64,000 bases of DNA from Actinacidiphila acididurans. GTDB taxonomy: Bacteria; Actinomycetota; Actinomycetes; Streptomycetales; Streptomycetaceae. Below the pieces are notes generated by a model. That model ran no database searches, was not told the origin of the DNA, and saw nothing but the letters and a program-made list of their open reading frames with translations. Below, piece by piece: positions 42,346 to 50,757 of this stretch. Where the stretch lies: positions 1 through 64,000 of the forward strand of contig NZ_JADKYB010000024.1 in the NCBI RefSeq assembly GCF_016918855.1, written 5' to 3'. Each line of letters opens with the position of its first letter. The stretch's first letter is position 1. The position numbers were made by a program, and so were the translations under genes.

Positions 42346-42734
42346 GGCTGGAGGTTACCGAAGTGCCTCCGCCGAACCGCCCACCCGAATCCCGAACACG
42401 CGCCGAGCTTTTCTTTTTGGGCCGGCGCGTGAGCGGAACAATGGGGATGCGTCGGCCGGCGGGGCAAACCATTGCCGCCTGAGCTTTTTCGCCGGCGTCC
42501 GGCGGCGTATCCGCGGCCTTGCGGCAGCCGCCGAACAAGGTCGGCCTGCGCGGGGCGTGGAGCCCTGGCCGGGGGAGCGTCCGGCCGCAGCGGACAACGA
42601 GGCCTTCTTCGCAAATACCCCGATCCGCGCGACCATGAGGACGCGCAATCCGATTGGCGTCGTACGCGGGGCGCCCCATAAGCTCCCCGCGCGAGCGGAG
42701 TGACGCCCGCGAAGACTTCTGGGGGGAAGCAGCC
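42346..42734. other. Intergenic region, 389 bp, no gene seen
   Basis: Divergent promoter region between the unknown gene on the minus strand and the large membrane protein on the plus strand. No convincing promoter boxes or large palindromes; possible frames are low-complexity. Confidence 0.4.
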
Positions 42735-44654
42735 ATGACGACGAACGATCAGGACGGCACGGGCGGGGCGGACGCGACGCGGAAGCCGGGGGAGGCGGGG
42801 GCGGCCCAGGAATCGGCGGCCCAGCCAGACGGGGCCACTCCCGCTGACTCCGCGTCGGCGGATTTCCTGCTTGCCGAGCCCGCCCCGCGGGGTGAGCCGA
42901 CCGCGCCGCCCGTGCCCGGCGAACCGCAGGCACCGCCGGCCGGGGCCCCGGCACCCTTTGCGCCGCCCGCGCCCGGCGAACCGCCCGCCCCCGCCGGCCC
43001 CTACGTACCTCCGTCGCCCTACGCCCCCGGCGGGAGCTCTCTTCCACCCGTGCCGCCCTCCCCGTACGGCCCGCCGCCTTCCGTACCGCCCTCGCCGTAC
43101 GGGCCGGTGGAGTATCTCGGTTCCACGCCGCTGACGGCTGAGGGGCAGCCTGTGCCCGCCGGGCCCGCGGACGTGCTGCGGGCGGTGGCCGTCGGGCTGC
43201 TCAACCTCAGCGGGCTCGGGCTCGGTTACGCGCTGCTGCGCCGTTGGGCGGGGCTGGTGCTGTGCCTGGTGGCGACCGCCGTGCTGCTGGTGGTCGCGCT
43301 GCCCGCGGACGCGGACGGGGTGTCCGGCAAGGTGGTCGCCGCCTATGCCGTGTTCCTGGTGCTGGCGGCCGTGCACGGTGCTTTCCGCGGGCTGCGCCGG
43401 CCCCTGTCGTGGCCGCCGAAGTCGCCGGTCGCCGTCGTCCTCGGCCTGGTGCTGCTGGCCGTGCCGGTCGGCGGGGTCGTCCTCTACAACGGGGCGAAGG
43501 ACGACGCGACGCAGAAGATGCTGCTGGACCGGCTCGCCACGGCGGATCACCTGGTGCAGGTCTCCAAGGCCCAGCCGTTCGGCTCGTCCAAGTTCGAGTA
43601 CGGCAAGGCGCTGGCCACCTACCGCGACCTGTACGACCACCACGCGGGGTCGCGGGCCGCCAAGCGGGTGCCGGCGAGCCTGACGGCGTACTACTCGGCG
43701 GTCGGCGCGACGTACGACCAGAAGAAGTACTGCGACGCGGTCGAGCCGCTCCAGTACCTGCGCACCGTACCGGCGCACTTCGACAAGAAGGCCCTGGGCA
43801 CGCTGGCCACCTGGCCCGACGACCGGCTGGCGACGTCGCTGTACGAATGCGGCGCGCAGTCGCTGAGCCAGGACCCGTCCTCGTCCACCGCCGAGACGGA
43901 CTTCAGCACGCTGCTGACCACGTTTCCGGCCTCTCCCCAGGCCGCGAAGGTCGAGCCGGCCTACCGGGCGGCGATCGACAAGGCCGCCCGGGAGTTGAAG
44001 GGCAGCGACCCCTGCGCGGCCACCGGCACCGTACGCGCGCTCGACGGAAGCGTCGCCGGCCTGCCCGGCAAGCAGGCGGGGATGGCCGACGCCTTCGCCA
44101 AGGACGCCCAGCGCGCCGCGGGCTACGAGGAGTCCGGTACGTACGCCTGCGGCGTGCACCAGTACAAGGGCGGCGACTTCGACACCGCGCTCACCACGAT
44201 CAACGACTTCATCACCCGCTACCCGCACGACGGCCACTTGGCGCTCGCCAAGAAGATCGCCATCGCCGCCGAGGTCGCCCAGAACGAACCGGCGGCCGGC
44301 AAGCACCTGCCCACGCTGGACTCGGGCGGAAGCATCCCCATGACGTTCACCAACGACAGCCCCGACGCCGTGCAGATCCTCTACACCGGCCAGGTGACCG
44401 GCAGCATCACCATCAAGGGCTGCTCGGGCTGCTCCGTCTACGCCACCGAAACCGACGCGAGCGCCCACGCCTGCAAGAGCAGCAGCAAGAACTACGCGAA
44501 GAAGACCCTCTACCTCCCCGCCGGCACCATGTACTTCCTCAACAAGCCGGTGGACGACCCCTCCACCACTCCCGCCAGCCACACCTCCACCCTCCGCTCC
44601 GACTACGTCTACACGGAGTGCGCCTACACGGTCCACCGCGACTACGGCCTCTGA
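42735..44654 (+). CDS. Large membrane protein with Pro-rich N-terminus and TPR-like exterior
   Basis: 639 aa. The first 130 residues are cytoplasmic, Pro/Ala-rich with repeated PPSPYGP motifs. Three or four hydrophobic segments follow (about 150-265). The remaining 370 residues lie outside: alpha-helical repeats resembling TPRs (YGKALATYRDLYDHH, YDQKKYCDAVEPLQYL, YKGGDFDTALTTINDFI), then a beta-rich C-terminal domain with CSGCSVYAT and other Cys. Pro-rich cytoplasmic tails with a repeat-rich exterior are common in Streptomyces envelope proteins. ATG has GGGGGGAAG upstream. Function unknown. Confidence 0.65.
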   Translation: MTTNDQDGTGGADATRKPGEAGAAQESAAQPDGATPADSASADFLLAEPAPRGEPTAPPVPGEPQAPPAGAPAPFAPPAPGEPPAPAGPYVPPSPYAPGGSSLPPVPPSPYGPPPSVPPSPYGPVEYLGSTPLTAEGQPVPAGPADVLRAVAVGLLNLSGLGLGYALLRRWAGLVLCLVATAVLLVVALPADADGVSGKVVAAYAVFLVLAAVHGAFRGLRRPLSWPPKSPVAVVLGLVLLAVPVGGVVLYNGAKDDATQKMLLDRLATADHLVQVSKAQPFGSSKFEYGKALATYRDLYDHHAGSRAAKRVPASLTAYYSAVGATYDQKKYCDAVEPLQYLRTVPAHFDKKALGTLATWPDDRLATSLYECGAQSLSQDPSSSTAETDFSTLLTTFPASPQAAKVEPAYRAAIDKAARELKGSDPCAATGTVRALDGSVAGLPGKQAGMADAFAKDAQRAAGYEESGTYACGVHQYKGGDFDTALTTINDFITRYPHDGHLALAKKIAIAAEVAQNEPAAGKHLPTLDSGGSIPMTFTNDSPDAVQILYTGQVTGSITIKGCSGCSVYATETDASAHACKSSSKNYAKKTLYLPAGTMYFLNKPVDDPSTTPASHTSTLRSDYVYTECAYTVHRDYGL

Positions 44655-44673
44655 CACCCAGCCCGAACAACCC

Positions 44674-44738
44674 GCTGACCGCACCGACCACGGCCTCCCC
44701 TTTCACCTGATCGGGGATGCCGGCGCGGTGCGGTCAGC
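44674..44738. terminator. Long-loop hairpin between convergent genes
   Basis: Perfect 13-bp inverted repeat GCTGACCGCACCG / CGGTGCGGTCAGC with a 39-nt loop, starting 20 nt past the membrane protein's stop. Confidence 0.5.
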
Positions 44739-44752
44739 CGGTCAGTGGCCGA

Positions 44753-45286
44753 TCAGCCGTGGATGCGCAGGCGGACGATCATGACGTCCGGTGCGAGGCC
44801 GTCAAGGTAGGTGTTGGCGAAGTCGAGGGACTGCTGCGGCGCCCGGGGTTCGGACGTGACGTAGAACCACGCTCCGTCCAGGGTGAGCAGGTTGTCCGTA
44901 GGGATCACCCACTCGGGTTGCCTCATTCCGTACGGGGTGTGACGGGCCTGAGCGGGGTCAAGGCTTGCGGCCAGTTGTGCGGCGCGGGTGCGCATGCCCT
45001 TGAAGTCGAGCAGGCCGCGCGGCCCCCCGTCGCACTGCCCGGCCGTCCAGTCGCGGGGCTCCCCGCGGGCGTCCACCAGCGCCCGCACGAGGCGAGGGTC
45101 GTCTTCGTGGCCGGGGAGTACGTCGAACTCCTCGCCCGGCCGGCCGAGCCACCAGCTGTCCCATTCCCCTTGGCAGGGCTCGTGGCGGCCGTTGAGGTCG
45201 AAGGGGGCCATGGCCTCCTCGATCGCGGCACGCAGGTCCTGGTGGGCGTCCGCCGGCAGGCAGACCGTGACCACTTCGTTCGCCAT
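44753..45286 (-). CDS. Uncharacterised soluble protein
   Basis: 177 aa, no signal peptide or membrane segment. VVTVCLPADAHQDLRAAIEEAMAPFD is an amphipathic start, and LLTLDGAWF plus RLRIHG give a beta-rich C-terminus. This looks like a family scattered through Streptomyces genomes, but I cannot name it. ATG 45286 is in a GGGGGGAACGGGGA context. The next upstream gene on this strand is 98 nt away. Confidence 0.55.
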   Translation of the reverse strand: MANEVVTVCLPADAHQDLRAAIEEAMAPFDLNGRHEPCQGEWDSWWLGRPGEEFDVLPGHEDDPRLVRALVDARGEPRDWTAGQCDGGPRGLLDFKGMRTRAAQLAASLDPAQARHTPYGMRQPEWVIPTDNLLTLDGAWFYVTSEPRAPQQSLDFANTYLDGLAPDVMIVRLRIHG

Positions 45287-45384
45287 GCGTCCCCGTTCCC
45301 CCCGGCCAATGGATCTACATGCTGGCACCGAGTGCCCCGGTCCGACACGCCGGTTTTCGCACCGGCGCCCCGAAGCGAAGGTCC

Positions 45385-45822
45385 TCAGCCGAGCAGGACG
45401 AGAAACGCCCGCTGGATCTCGGCCGTGTACTGGCCGAGATGGAAGCGGGCTTCCTCGACGGGTTCGTCGTCGGGCCCCGGGTACGTCAGGTCGGTCCAGA
45501 CGACCGTGTCGCCGCGCAGGTGGACCCGGATGCGCAGTTCGTCCGGGGCGGGCCCGGGGCTCGTGTGGGCCACGCTGACCGTGCGGGGGGTTTCCGTCGG
45601 GTAGAGGGGGCCGCCGGGGCGGAGGAGGTGGCTCGGGGGGAGGCCGACCGCTCTGCTGTCGCTGCGCGAGATCATGTCGAGGCCGTCGACGAACAGGTAC
45701 GTGTGCACCGCCGTGCACAGCGGCGCCCCGGGACACCTGCTGACAAGCAGAGTGCTGGTCGGCGCCGGGTTGGGGACATCGGGCCGTCCGGCGCGGAGCT
45801 CGTGCGGGGACCTACGGGGCAT
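45385..45822 (-). CDS. Uncharacterised small protein
   Basis: 145 aa. The C-terminal 90 residues (VSVAHTSPGP, LRIRVHLRGDTVVWTDLTYPG, HLGQYTAEIQRAF) look like a genuine beta-sheet domain; the first 35 residues are Arg/Pro-rich and the true start may be internal. No family recognised. Confidence 0.45.
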   Translation of the reverse strand: MPRRSPHELRAGRPDVPNPAPTSTLLVSRCPGAPLCTAVHTYLFVDGLDMISRSDSRAVGLPPSHLLRPGGPLYPTETPRTVSVAHTSPGPAPDELRIRVHLRGDTVVWTDLTYPGPDDEPVEEARFHLGQYTAEIQRAFLVLLG

Positions 45823-45942
45823 CTGCCTGACGGGAAGCCATGCGCCGATCGTAACGGTGATCGGTCCCTGCCCGCGAGGGTCAGCACGGTACCGCCCGGG
45901 GCAGCCTCTTGCGGACGCCCTGTTCCGGACATTGTCCGGGCA

Positions 45943-46404
<462 letters not shown>

Positions 46405-46421
46405 CACGGCCTCCTTGCGTC

Positions 46422-46437
46422 GAGAACGTACGTTCTC
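46422..46437. promoter_or_regulatory. TetR operator 1
   Basis: GAGAACGTACGTTCTC, a perfect 16-bp palindrome 18 bp upstream of the DUF1348 start. Confidence 0.8.
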
Positions 46438-46457
46438 CGTCGAGGTGACCTACGATA

Positions 46458-46473
46458 GAGAACGACCGTTCTC
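46458..46473. promoter_or_regulatory. TetR operator 2
   Basis: GAGAACGACCGTTCTC, 14 of 16 positions palindromic, sharing GAGAACG / CGTTCTC with operator 1. Centres are 36 bp apart. It lies 18 bp before the TetR start codon. Confidence 0.75.
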
Positions 46474-46491
46474 AACGTCAAGGAGCCCCGC

Positions 46492-47073
46492 ATGCCGGCC
46501 CCGGTCACCGAGGAACAAAGCCGCCTGGACCGCCACGCGCTGCTCGACGCGGCGGAGCGGCTCTTCTACGCACGCGGCATCCAGGCCGTCGGCATGGACG
46601 AGGTCCGGGCGGCGTCCGGCCTGCCGCTGAAGCGCATATACCGGCTTTTCGCCACGAAGGAGGACCTCGTCGTGGCGATGCTCAGAAACCGCGACCAGCG
46701 GTGGCGGGGAAACCTGGCCGCCTACGTGGAAGGGACCGCGGACCCCCGCGAGCGCGTCCTGGCGATCTTCGACTGGCTCGCCCGGTGGTTCGCCGAACCC
46801 GATTTCCGCGGCTGCGCCTGGACCAACGCGTTCGGCGAACTGGGTACGTCGTCCGAGCCGGTGCTCGCCGAAGTCCGGTCCCACAAGCGGGCGTTCCACG
46901 ACCAGATCGCCGCATGGGTCCGGCCCACCGGGATACCGTCGGCCGAACCGGTCCACCTCCTCGCCGAAGGAGCGATTGTGACGGCCGCCATCACCGGCGA
47001 CCCTGCCCCGGCCCGCCACGCCCGCACGGCCGTCGCCACGCTGCTCGAAGCGGCAGCCCCCGAGCCGGGATGA
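46492..47073 (+). CDS. TetR-family transcriptional regulator
   Basis: 193 aa. HTH: ALLDAAERLFYARGIQAVGMDEVRAASGLPLKRIYRLFATKEDLV is the canonical N-terminal region (read here in two parts: residues 16-35 and 36-60). The C-terminal domain contains GCAWTNAFGELG, a Cys-containing pattern of the TetR_C type found with oxidoreductases. Probably represses the divergent DUF1348 gene and itself through two palindromes. Confidence 0.88.
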   Translation: MPAPVTEEQSRLDRHALLDAAERLFYARGIQAVGMDEVRAASGLPLKRIYRLFATKEDLVVAMLRNRDQRWRGNLAAYVEGTADPRERVLAIFDWLARWFAEPDFRGCAWTNAFGELGTSSEPVLAEVRSHKRAFHDQIAAWVRPTGIPSAEPVHLLAEGAIVTAAITGDPAPARHARTAVATLLEAAAPEPG

Positions 47074-47122
47074 CCTCGCCGCCCCGGAGCGGGCGCCGTA
47101 CCGGCAGACCGGGTCACGCCGC

Positions 47123-48262
47123 TCAGCCGGCGCGCTCGTGGGAGCCGTACTCCATCAGGTCCAGCGCGTGCTTGAGGACCTCGCAGGCCTGGATGTGGTT
47201 GCCGGACTCCTGGAGGAGGTCGGCGAGCCGGCGGCAGACCAGGACGGCCTCCGGGCCGAAGGACTTGTGGGTGGCCAGGAACGCCTGCTCCAGCACCTCG
47301 ACGGCCTCCCTGCTCTGCCCTGTGTCGGCGAGGAGTTCGGCCAGTTCGAGCTGGACGGCATAGGTGTGGGCGCCGGGATCGGGCGCGCCTTCCTGGAGGA
47401 CGAGCCGCAGCACCGGCAGCGCGTCCCGGCTGCGCCCCGCCGACCGCAGCAGCCGGGCCAGGCTCAGCCCGGCGCTGAGCATCGCGGCGCGCACCTCCTC
47501 GCGGAGTACGGGTCCGGCCGGCACCGGAGCCGCGGCCGCGGCGCGGTTGCGGACCAGCGGCAGCCGGCCGGTGTTGTTCTCCTGGTGGCGCTGCGGCCGG
47601 GGACGGTTCTTGGCCCGCAGGCGCAGGTCGAGTTCCTGGTAGATCGTCTCCAGGTCGATCAGCTCCGGCCCGTCGTCGATGCCGAGCCGCAGGATGTCCA
47701 GGAGTTCGCCGGTGAAGGCGGTGTGCATCTCGCCGTCCGGCGCAAGCGCCACCCGGTCCTTCGGGGACGCGGCGAGCACGTACGCGCCGTCCACGGCCGT
47801 CTCGTCCGCGATGCCGCCGGCCAGTGCCCGGGCCGCCCGCCCGCTGAAGCAGCAGTCCAGCACGATGATTTTGCGCCGCGCCCGGGACTGCCGGACCACG
47901 GTGCGCAGGTGCTGGTAGGCAACCGCGGTGTAGCCGGTGTTGGCCCGGGAGCCGGTCAGCGCGAGGTAGAGGTCGGCGGAGTCGGCGTCCCGCAGGCCGT
48001 GGCCCGCGTAGTACACGAGCAGCGTGTCGTCGGCGTCCTCGCCCGCCCGCTGCACCGGATCCAGCAGCGCGGAGGAGCTCTGCGGGTCGGCGACGACCAG
48101 GCAGTTCCCGTCGGGCAGCCCCCACAGCATGGGGTCGCCGAGCGCCTGGGCGAGGTCGCGCAGATTGGCGCCCACCGCGGGGAGCTGTTCGAGCTGGTGA
48201 TACGCCGCGGTGCCGACCAGGACGGCGCGCGACCGCATCGGATCAGGAAGGCGTTCCGTCAC
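47123..48262 (-). CDS. Caspase-like peptidase (EACC1-associated)
   Basis: 379 aa. The N-terminal 230 residues are a caspase/metacaspase (C14) domain with catalytic His89 in VYYAGHGL and Cys138 in VLDCCFSG. The C-terminal 130 residues form TPR-like helices (AGRSRDALPVLRLVL, TGQSREAVEVLEQAF, GNHIQACEVLKHAL). It matches caspases annotated as EACC1-associated. It is the last of three overlapping genes: the kinase and the EACC1 protein lie upstream, and its start overlaps EACC1 by 20 nt. I infer it is the effector, a protease released on signal to cleave host or invader proteins. Confidence 0.85.
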   Translation of the reverse strand: MTERLPDPMRSRAVLVGTAAYHQLEQLPAVGANLRDLAQALGDPMLWGLPDGNCLVVADPQSSSALLDPVQRAGEDADDTLLVYYAGHGLRDADSADLYLALTGSRANTGYTAVAYQHLRTVVRQSRARRKIIVLDCCFSGRAARALAGGIADETAVDGAYVLAASPKDRVALAPDGEMHTAFTGELLDILRLGIDDGPELIDLETIYQELDLRLRAKNRPRPQRHQENNTGRLPLVRNRAAAAAPVPAGPVLREEVRAAMLSAGLSLARLLRSAGRSRDALPVLRLVLQEGAPDPGAHTYAVQLELAELLADTGQSREAVEVLEQAFLATHKSFGPEAVLVCRRLADLLQESGNHIQACEVLKHALDLMEYGSHERAG

Positions 48263-48845
48263 CCGCCGGCTCCCCCGTGAGTGGGTGCGTGCTCTGCTCG
48301 GCCCCGGTGGGTACGGCGTCCCCGGCCGGTACGGCGTCCGCGACCCGCGCAGGTGCCGCCACCGGGGCGGGAGGTGGCGCCGCAGGTGCGGGAGCCGCCG
48401 CCGGAACGGGAGGTGCCGCGGCAGGTGCGGGAGCCGCCACCGGTACGGGAGGCGCCGCCGCGGCGGGCATCATCACCGGTGGCTCTTCCGCTAGGAGCAC
48501 TACCGCCTGGACGAGCGCGGCCGCGTCCACCTCACCGGTCGCCGGGACCTCGACCGTCGCCTCGCCGCGCCGCAGGACGAGAGCGGGCGGGCGGCGGTGG
48601 GCGTCGCGCCACTGGAGGACGGACACCACCAGCGACGCCGCCGACAGCCCCGACCCGAGGGTGAGTTGCAGGATGTCGAACGCCGTGCCCATCTGCCCGG
48701 GCCGGGGCGGCGCCCCGTCGCGCACCTGGCCGTCCGCGCGGCCCGCCAGGCTCTCGTCCGCGCGCAGCCAGCGCAGCAGCGACCGCAGGTCGTCCTCGGT
48801 GTCCTCCGGGACGGCCGCGGCCAGGCCGACCTCGATCTCAACCAC
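48243..48845 (-). CDS. Effector-associated constant component EACC1-like protein
   Basis: 200 aa. EIEVGLAAAVPEDTEDDLRSLLRWLR near the start, then a hydrophobic helix (FDILQLTLGSGLSAASLVVS) and a short beta domain ending near residue 115 are the EACC1 pattern. The last 85 residues are an Ala/Pro/Val-rich linker encoded partly by tandem 39-bp units. EACC1 proteins accompany diverse effectors in predicted biological-conflict systems and are thought to tether or hold them. It overlaps the kinase by 8 nt and the caspase by 20 nt, so equal production is likely. Confidence 0.8.
   Translation of the reverse strand: MVEIEVGLAAAVPEDTEDDLRSLLRWLRADESLAGRADGQVRDGAPPRPGQMGTAFDILQLTLGSGLSAASLVVSVLQWRDAHRRPPALVLRRGEATVEVPATGEVDAAALVQAVVLLAEEPPVMMPAAAAPPVPVAAPAPAAAPPVPAAAPAPAAPPPAPVAAPARVADAVPAGDAVPTGAEQSTHPLTGEPAGDGTPS
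48370..48447. repeat. Two tandem 39-bp units inside the EACC1 gene
   Basis: Two head-to-tail 39-bp copies with 4 mismatches (48370-48408 and 48409-48447), followed by a partial copy. They preserve frame and encode the Pro/Ala/Val linker, so its length can vary by 13 residues per unit. Confidence 0.8.
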
Positions 48846-50184
48846 GCCCGGTGCTCCTCTCCGCCTCGCAGCGCTCGTTCACCGCCGAGAACAGGGCGAC
48901 GGCCTCCCCGCCCGCGCCGAGCCGGGACAGGCACATCGCCTGCCAGAACTGGGCGGCCAGTGTCGTGGGATGGTCCCGGCCCAGCGACGTGGGGCAGACC
49001 CGGGCCAGGGTGCCGAGGATGCGTACCGCTTCCTGGAGGTCGCCGCGGTGCACGAGGTTGACCGCCTCGCGCAGCCGGGAGGTCGCCTTCGCGTCGGTCA
49101 TGCCGCTCATGACCATCTGCTGGGTGGTGCCGCTCAGCCCGAGCGGGCCGGGTCCGGCCGCGCCCGGCCAGGCCTGGGCCGGCGCCGGGGCGCCGGTCAT
49201 CCGCAGCCCCGAGATGTCCTCGGCGGCATCACCGGCCGGCACGGAGGTGGTGGGAGCTGCCGTGCCGCCCCGGGTCTCGCCGAGCCGCGCCACCGTGGCG
49301 AGCGCCTGCTCGCGGATGCAGTCGGCGACCAGGTCGCGCAGCCGCCGTACGGTCTCCGGGGACGTCGCCGTCTCCAGCCGGCCCAGGACGTCGGCCGCGC
49401 TCGCCGGGCGGCGCTCGGCGTCGCGTTCGGTGAGCGCGTCCGTGAGTTCGGCGAGCCGCGCGGGGATGCCGGCGGTGCCGCCCAGCCGGGGCAGGCCGCT
49501 GTCCACGACCTGGAAGATGATCGGCGCGATCTCCTCTTCGCCGGTGAACGGGTGCCGCCCGGTGAGCATGGTGTAGAGGCAGGTGCCGAGCCCGTACAGG
49601 TCGGCGGCCGGCCGCGGGGAGGCGCCGCGCAGCGTCTCCGGCGGCAGATAGCGCGGGGTGCCGACGACCTCGCCCAGTTCGGTCACCGGGGTGTTGTCGA
49701 CGGCGCGGGCGAGCCCGAAGTCCTGGAGGACGACCCGGCCGGTCCTTGTGATCATCACATTGGACGGTTTGACATCCCGGTGGACCACGCCCGCCTCGTG
49801 GACCACCAGCAGGCCCGCGCAGATGCCCGCGGCGACCGCCTCGGCCATGTCGGGCGGCAGCGCGCCGCGATCCTCCACCAGGACGTCGAGTTCGACGCCG
49901 TCGAGGAGTTCCATCACCAGATACGACGGCTCCGAACCGCCCACCCCGACGTCCAGCACCCCGACCACGAAGGGGGAGCTGATCCTGGCCAGCGTCTCGG
50001 CCTCACGCCGGAAGCGCTGGAGGGCGACCGGGTCGGCGGGCCCCGGGCCCTCGGTGAGGACCTTGACCGCGACCCGGCGGCCCAGGGCCAGGTCCTCCGC
50101 CTCGTGGACCCGGCTGGTGCCACCGCTGCCGAGCGGCCGCAGTAACCGGTAGCGGTCGGCGAGGACCGTGCCGCCTGTCGTCAT
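48838..50184 (-). CDS. Serine/threonine protein kinase with TPR-like C-terminus
   Basis: 448 aa. Hanks-type kinase domain (residues 11-270): glycine loop LGSGGTSRV, Lys41 in VAVK, Glu61, catalytic HRDVKPSN with D137, DFG at 155-157, and GTPRYLPPE activation/P+1 region. All catalytic residues are intact. There is no membrane segment or PASTA domain, unlike PknB. After a Pro/Ala linker the C-terminus (about 375-448) has TPR-like helices (VHRGDLQEAVRILGTL, CLSRLGAGGEAVALF) that may contact the caspase's similar repeats. GGGGGAGGAAG precedes the ATG. First gene of the kinase-EACC1-caspase operon. Confidence 0.88.
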   Translation of the reverse strand: MTTGGTVLADRYRLLRPLGSGGTSRVHEAEDLALGRRVAVKVLTEGPGPADPVALQRFRREAETLARISSPFVVGVLDVGVGGSEPSYLVMELLDGVELDVLVEDRGALPPDMAEAVAAGICAGLLVVHEAGVVHRDVKPSNVMITRTGRVVLQDFGLARAVDNTPVTELGEVVGTPRYLPPETLRGASPRPAADLYGLGTCLYTMLTGRHPFTGEEEIAPIIFQVVDSGLPRLGGTAGIPARLAELTDALTERDAERRPASAADVLGRLETATSPETVRRLRDLVADCIREQALATVARLGETRGGTAAPTTSVPAGDAAEDISGLRMTGAPAPAQAWPGAAGPGPLGLSGTTQQMVMSGMTDAKATSRLREAVNLVHRGDLQEAVRILGTLARVCPTSLGRDHPTTLAAQFWQAMCLSRLGAGGEAVALFSAVNERCEAERSTGRG

Positions 50185-50757
50185 CCGCTTCCTCCCCCGT
50201 GACGTGCGCGTGGAACGATCCTATGCCGCCCGTACGTTCGGCGTTCGGTGCCTGCCGCGGGTCCCGGCCCCGAAGCCGAGCGGTGCCCCGAAGCGCTCCC
50301 GGCACTGCCCGCATGACGAACACCACAATTCCCGGTAGGAAGTGCGGCCATGTGCCGCCTTCTCCCGTAGAAGCCAGGGCAATCCGCCCGCGGACATGCC
50401 CGTCACCTCCCGGTAGAAGGGCGGAAAAGGGAATCTGACCGCTCTCGGCGGCAGTGCCGGAAATCGTGAGTTCTGCCAGGGGGAACACCCGTACGGAAGG
50501 TACAGGCAGGGCAAAGAAGTTCCGGACAGTAGGTGACTCGCGGCTCTGCGTCATGGCTAGGATGACTGCCACTCCCCGCCCATGGTGGGCGCAGCGTCCG
50601 GGCGACACATCGGTATCCCGTGCGCCCTGTTCCGGCTCGACCGGCCGGAATGCCCCTGGAGCGCCGACAGGCGTTCCTGAGCGTTCCCTCCCTTCGCGTC
50701 CGTCCGCTCCGCCCTGCCTCGGTCGGCTCCCACCACGTCCCAGCACACGAGGATCCG
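50185..50757. other. Divergent intergenic region, 573 bp
   Basis: Shared upstream region of the kinase-EACC1-caspase operon and the conservon. A minus-strand TAGGAT (50223-50218) could be the -10 box for the kinase but no good -35 box goes with it. No gene is supported; several short frames are low-complexity. Confidence 0.45.

Noticed and set aside
48277..50145. Plus-strand open frame opposite the EACC1 and kinase genes
   Set aside because: Antisense of genes with intact catalytic motifs; translation is low-complexity Arg/Gly/Ala and has no ribosome site.
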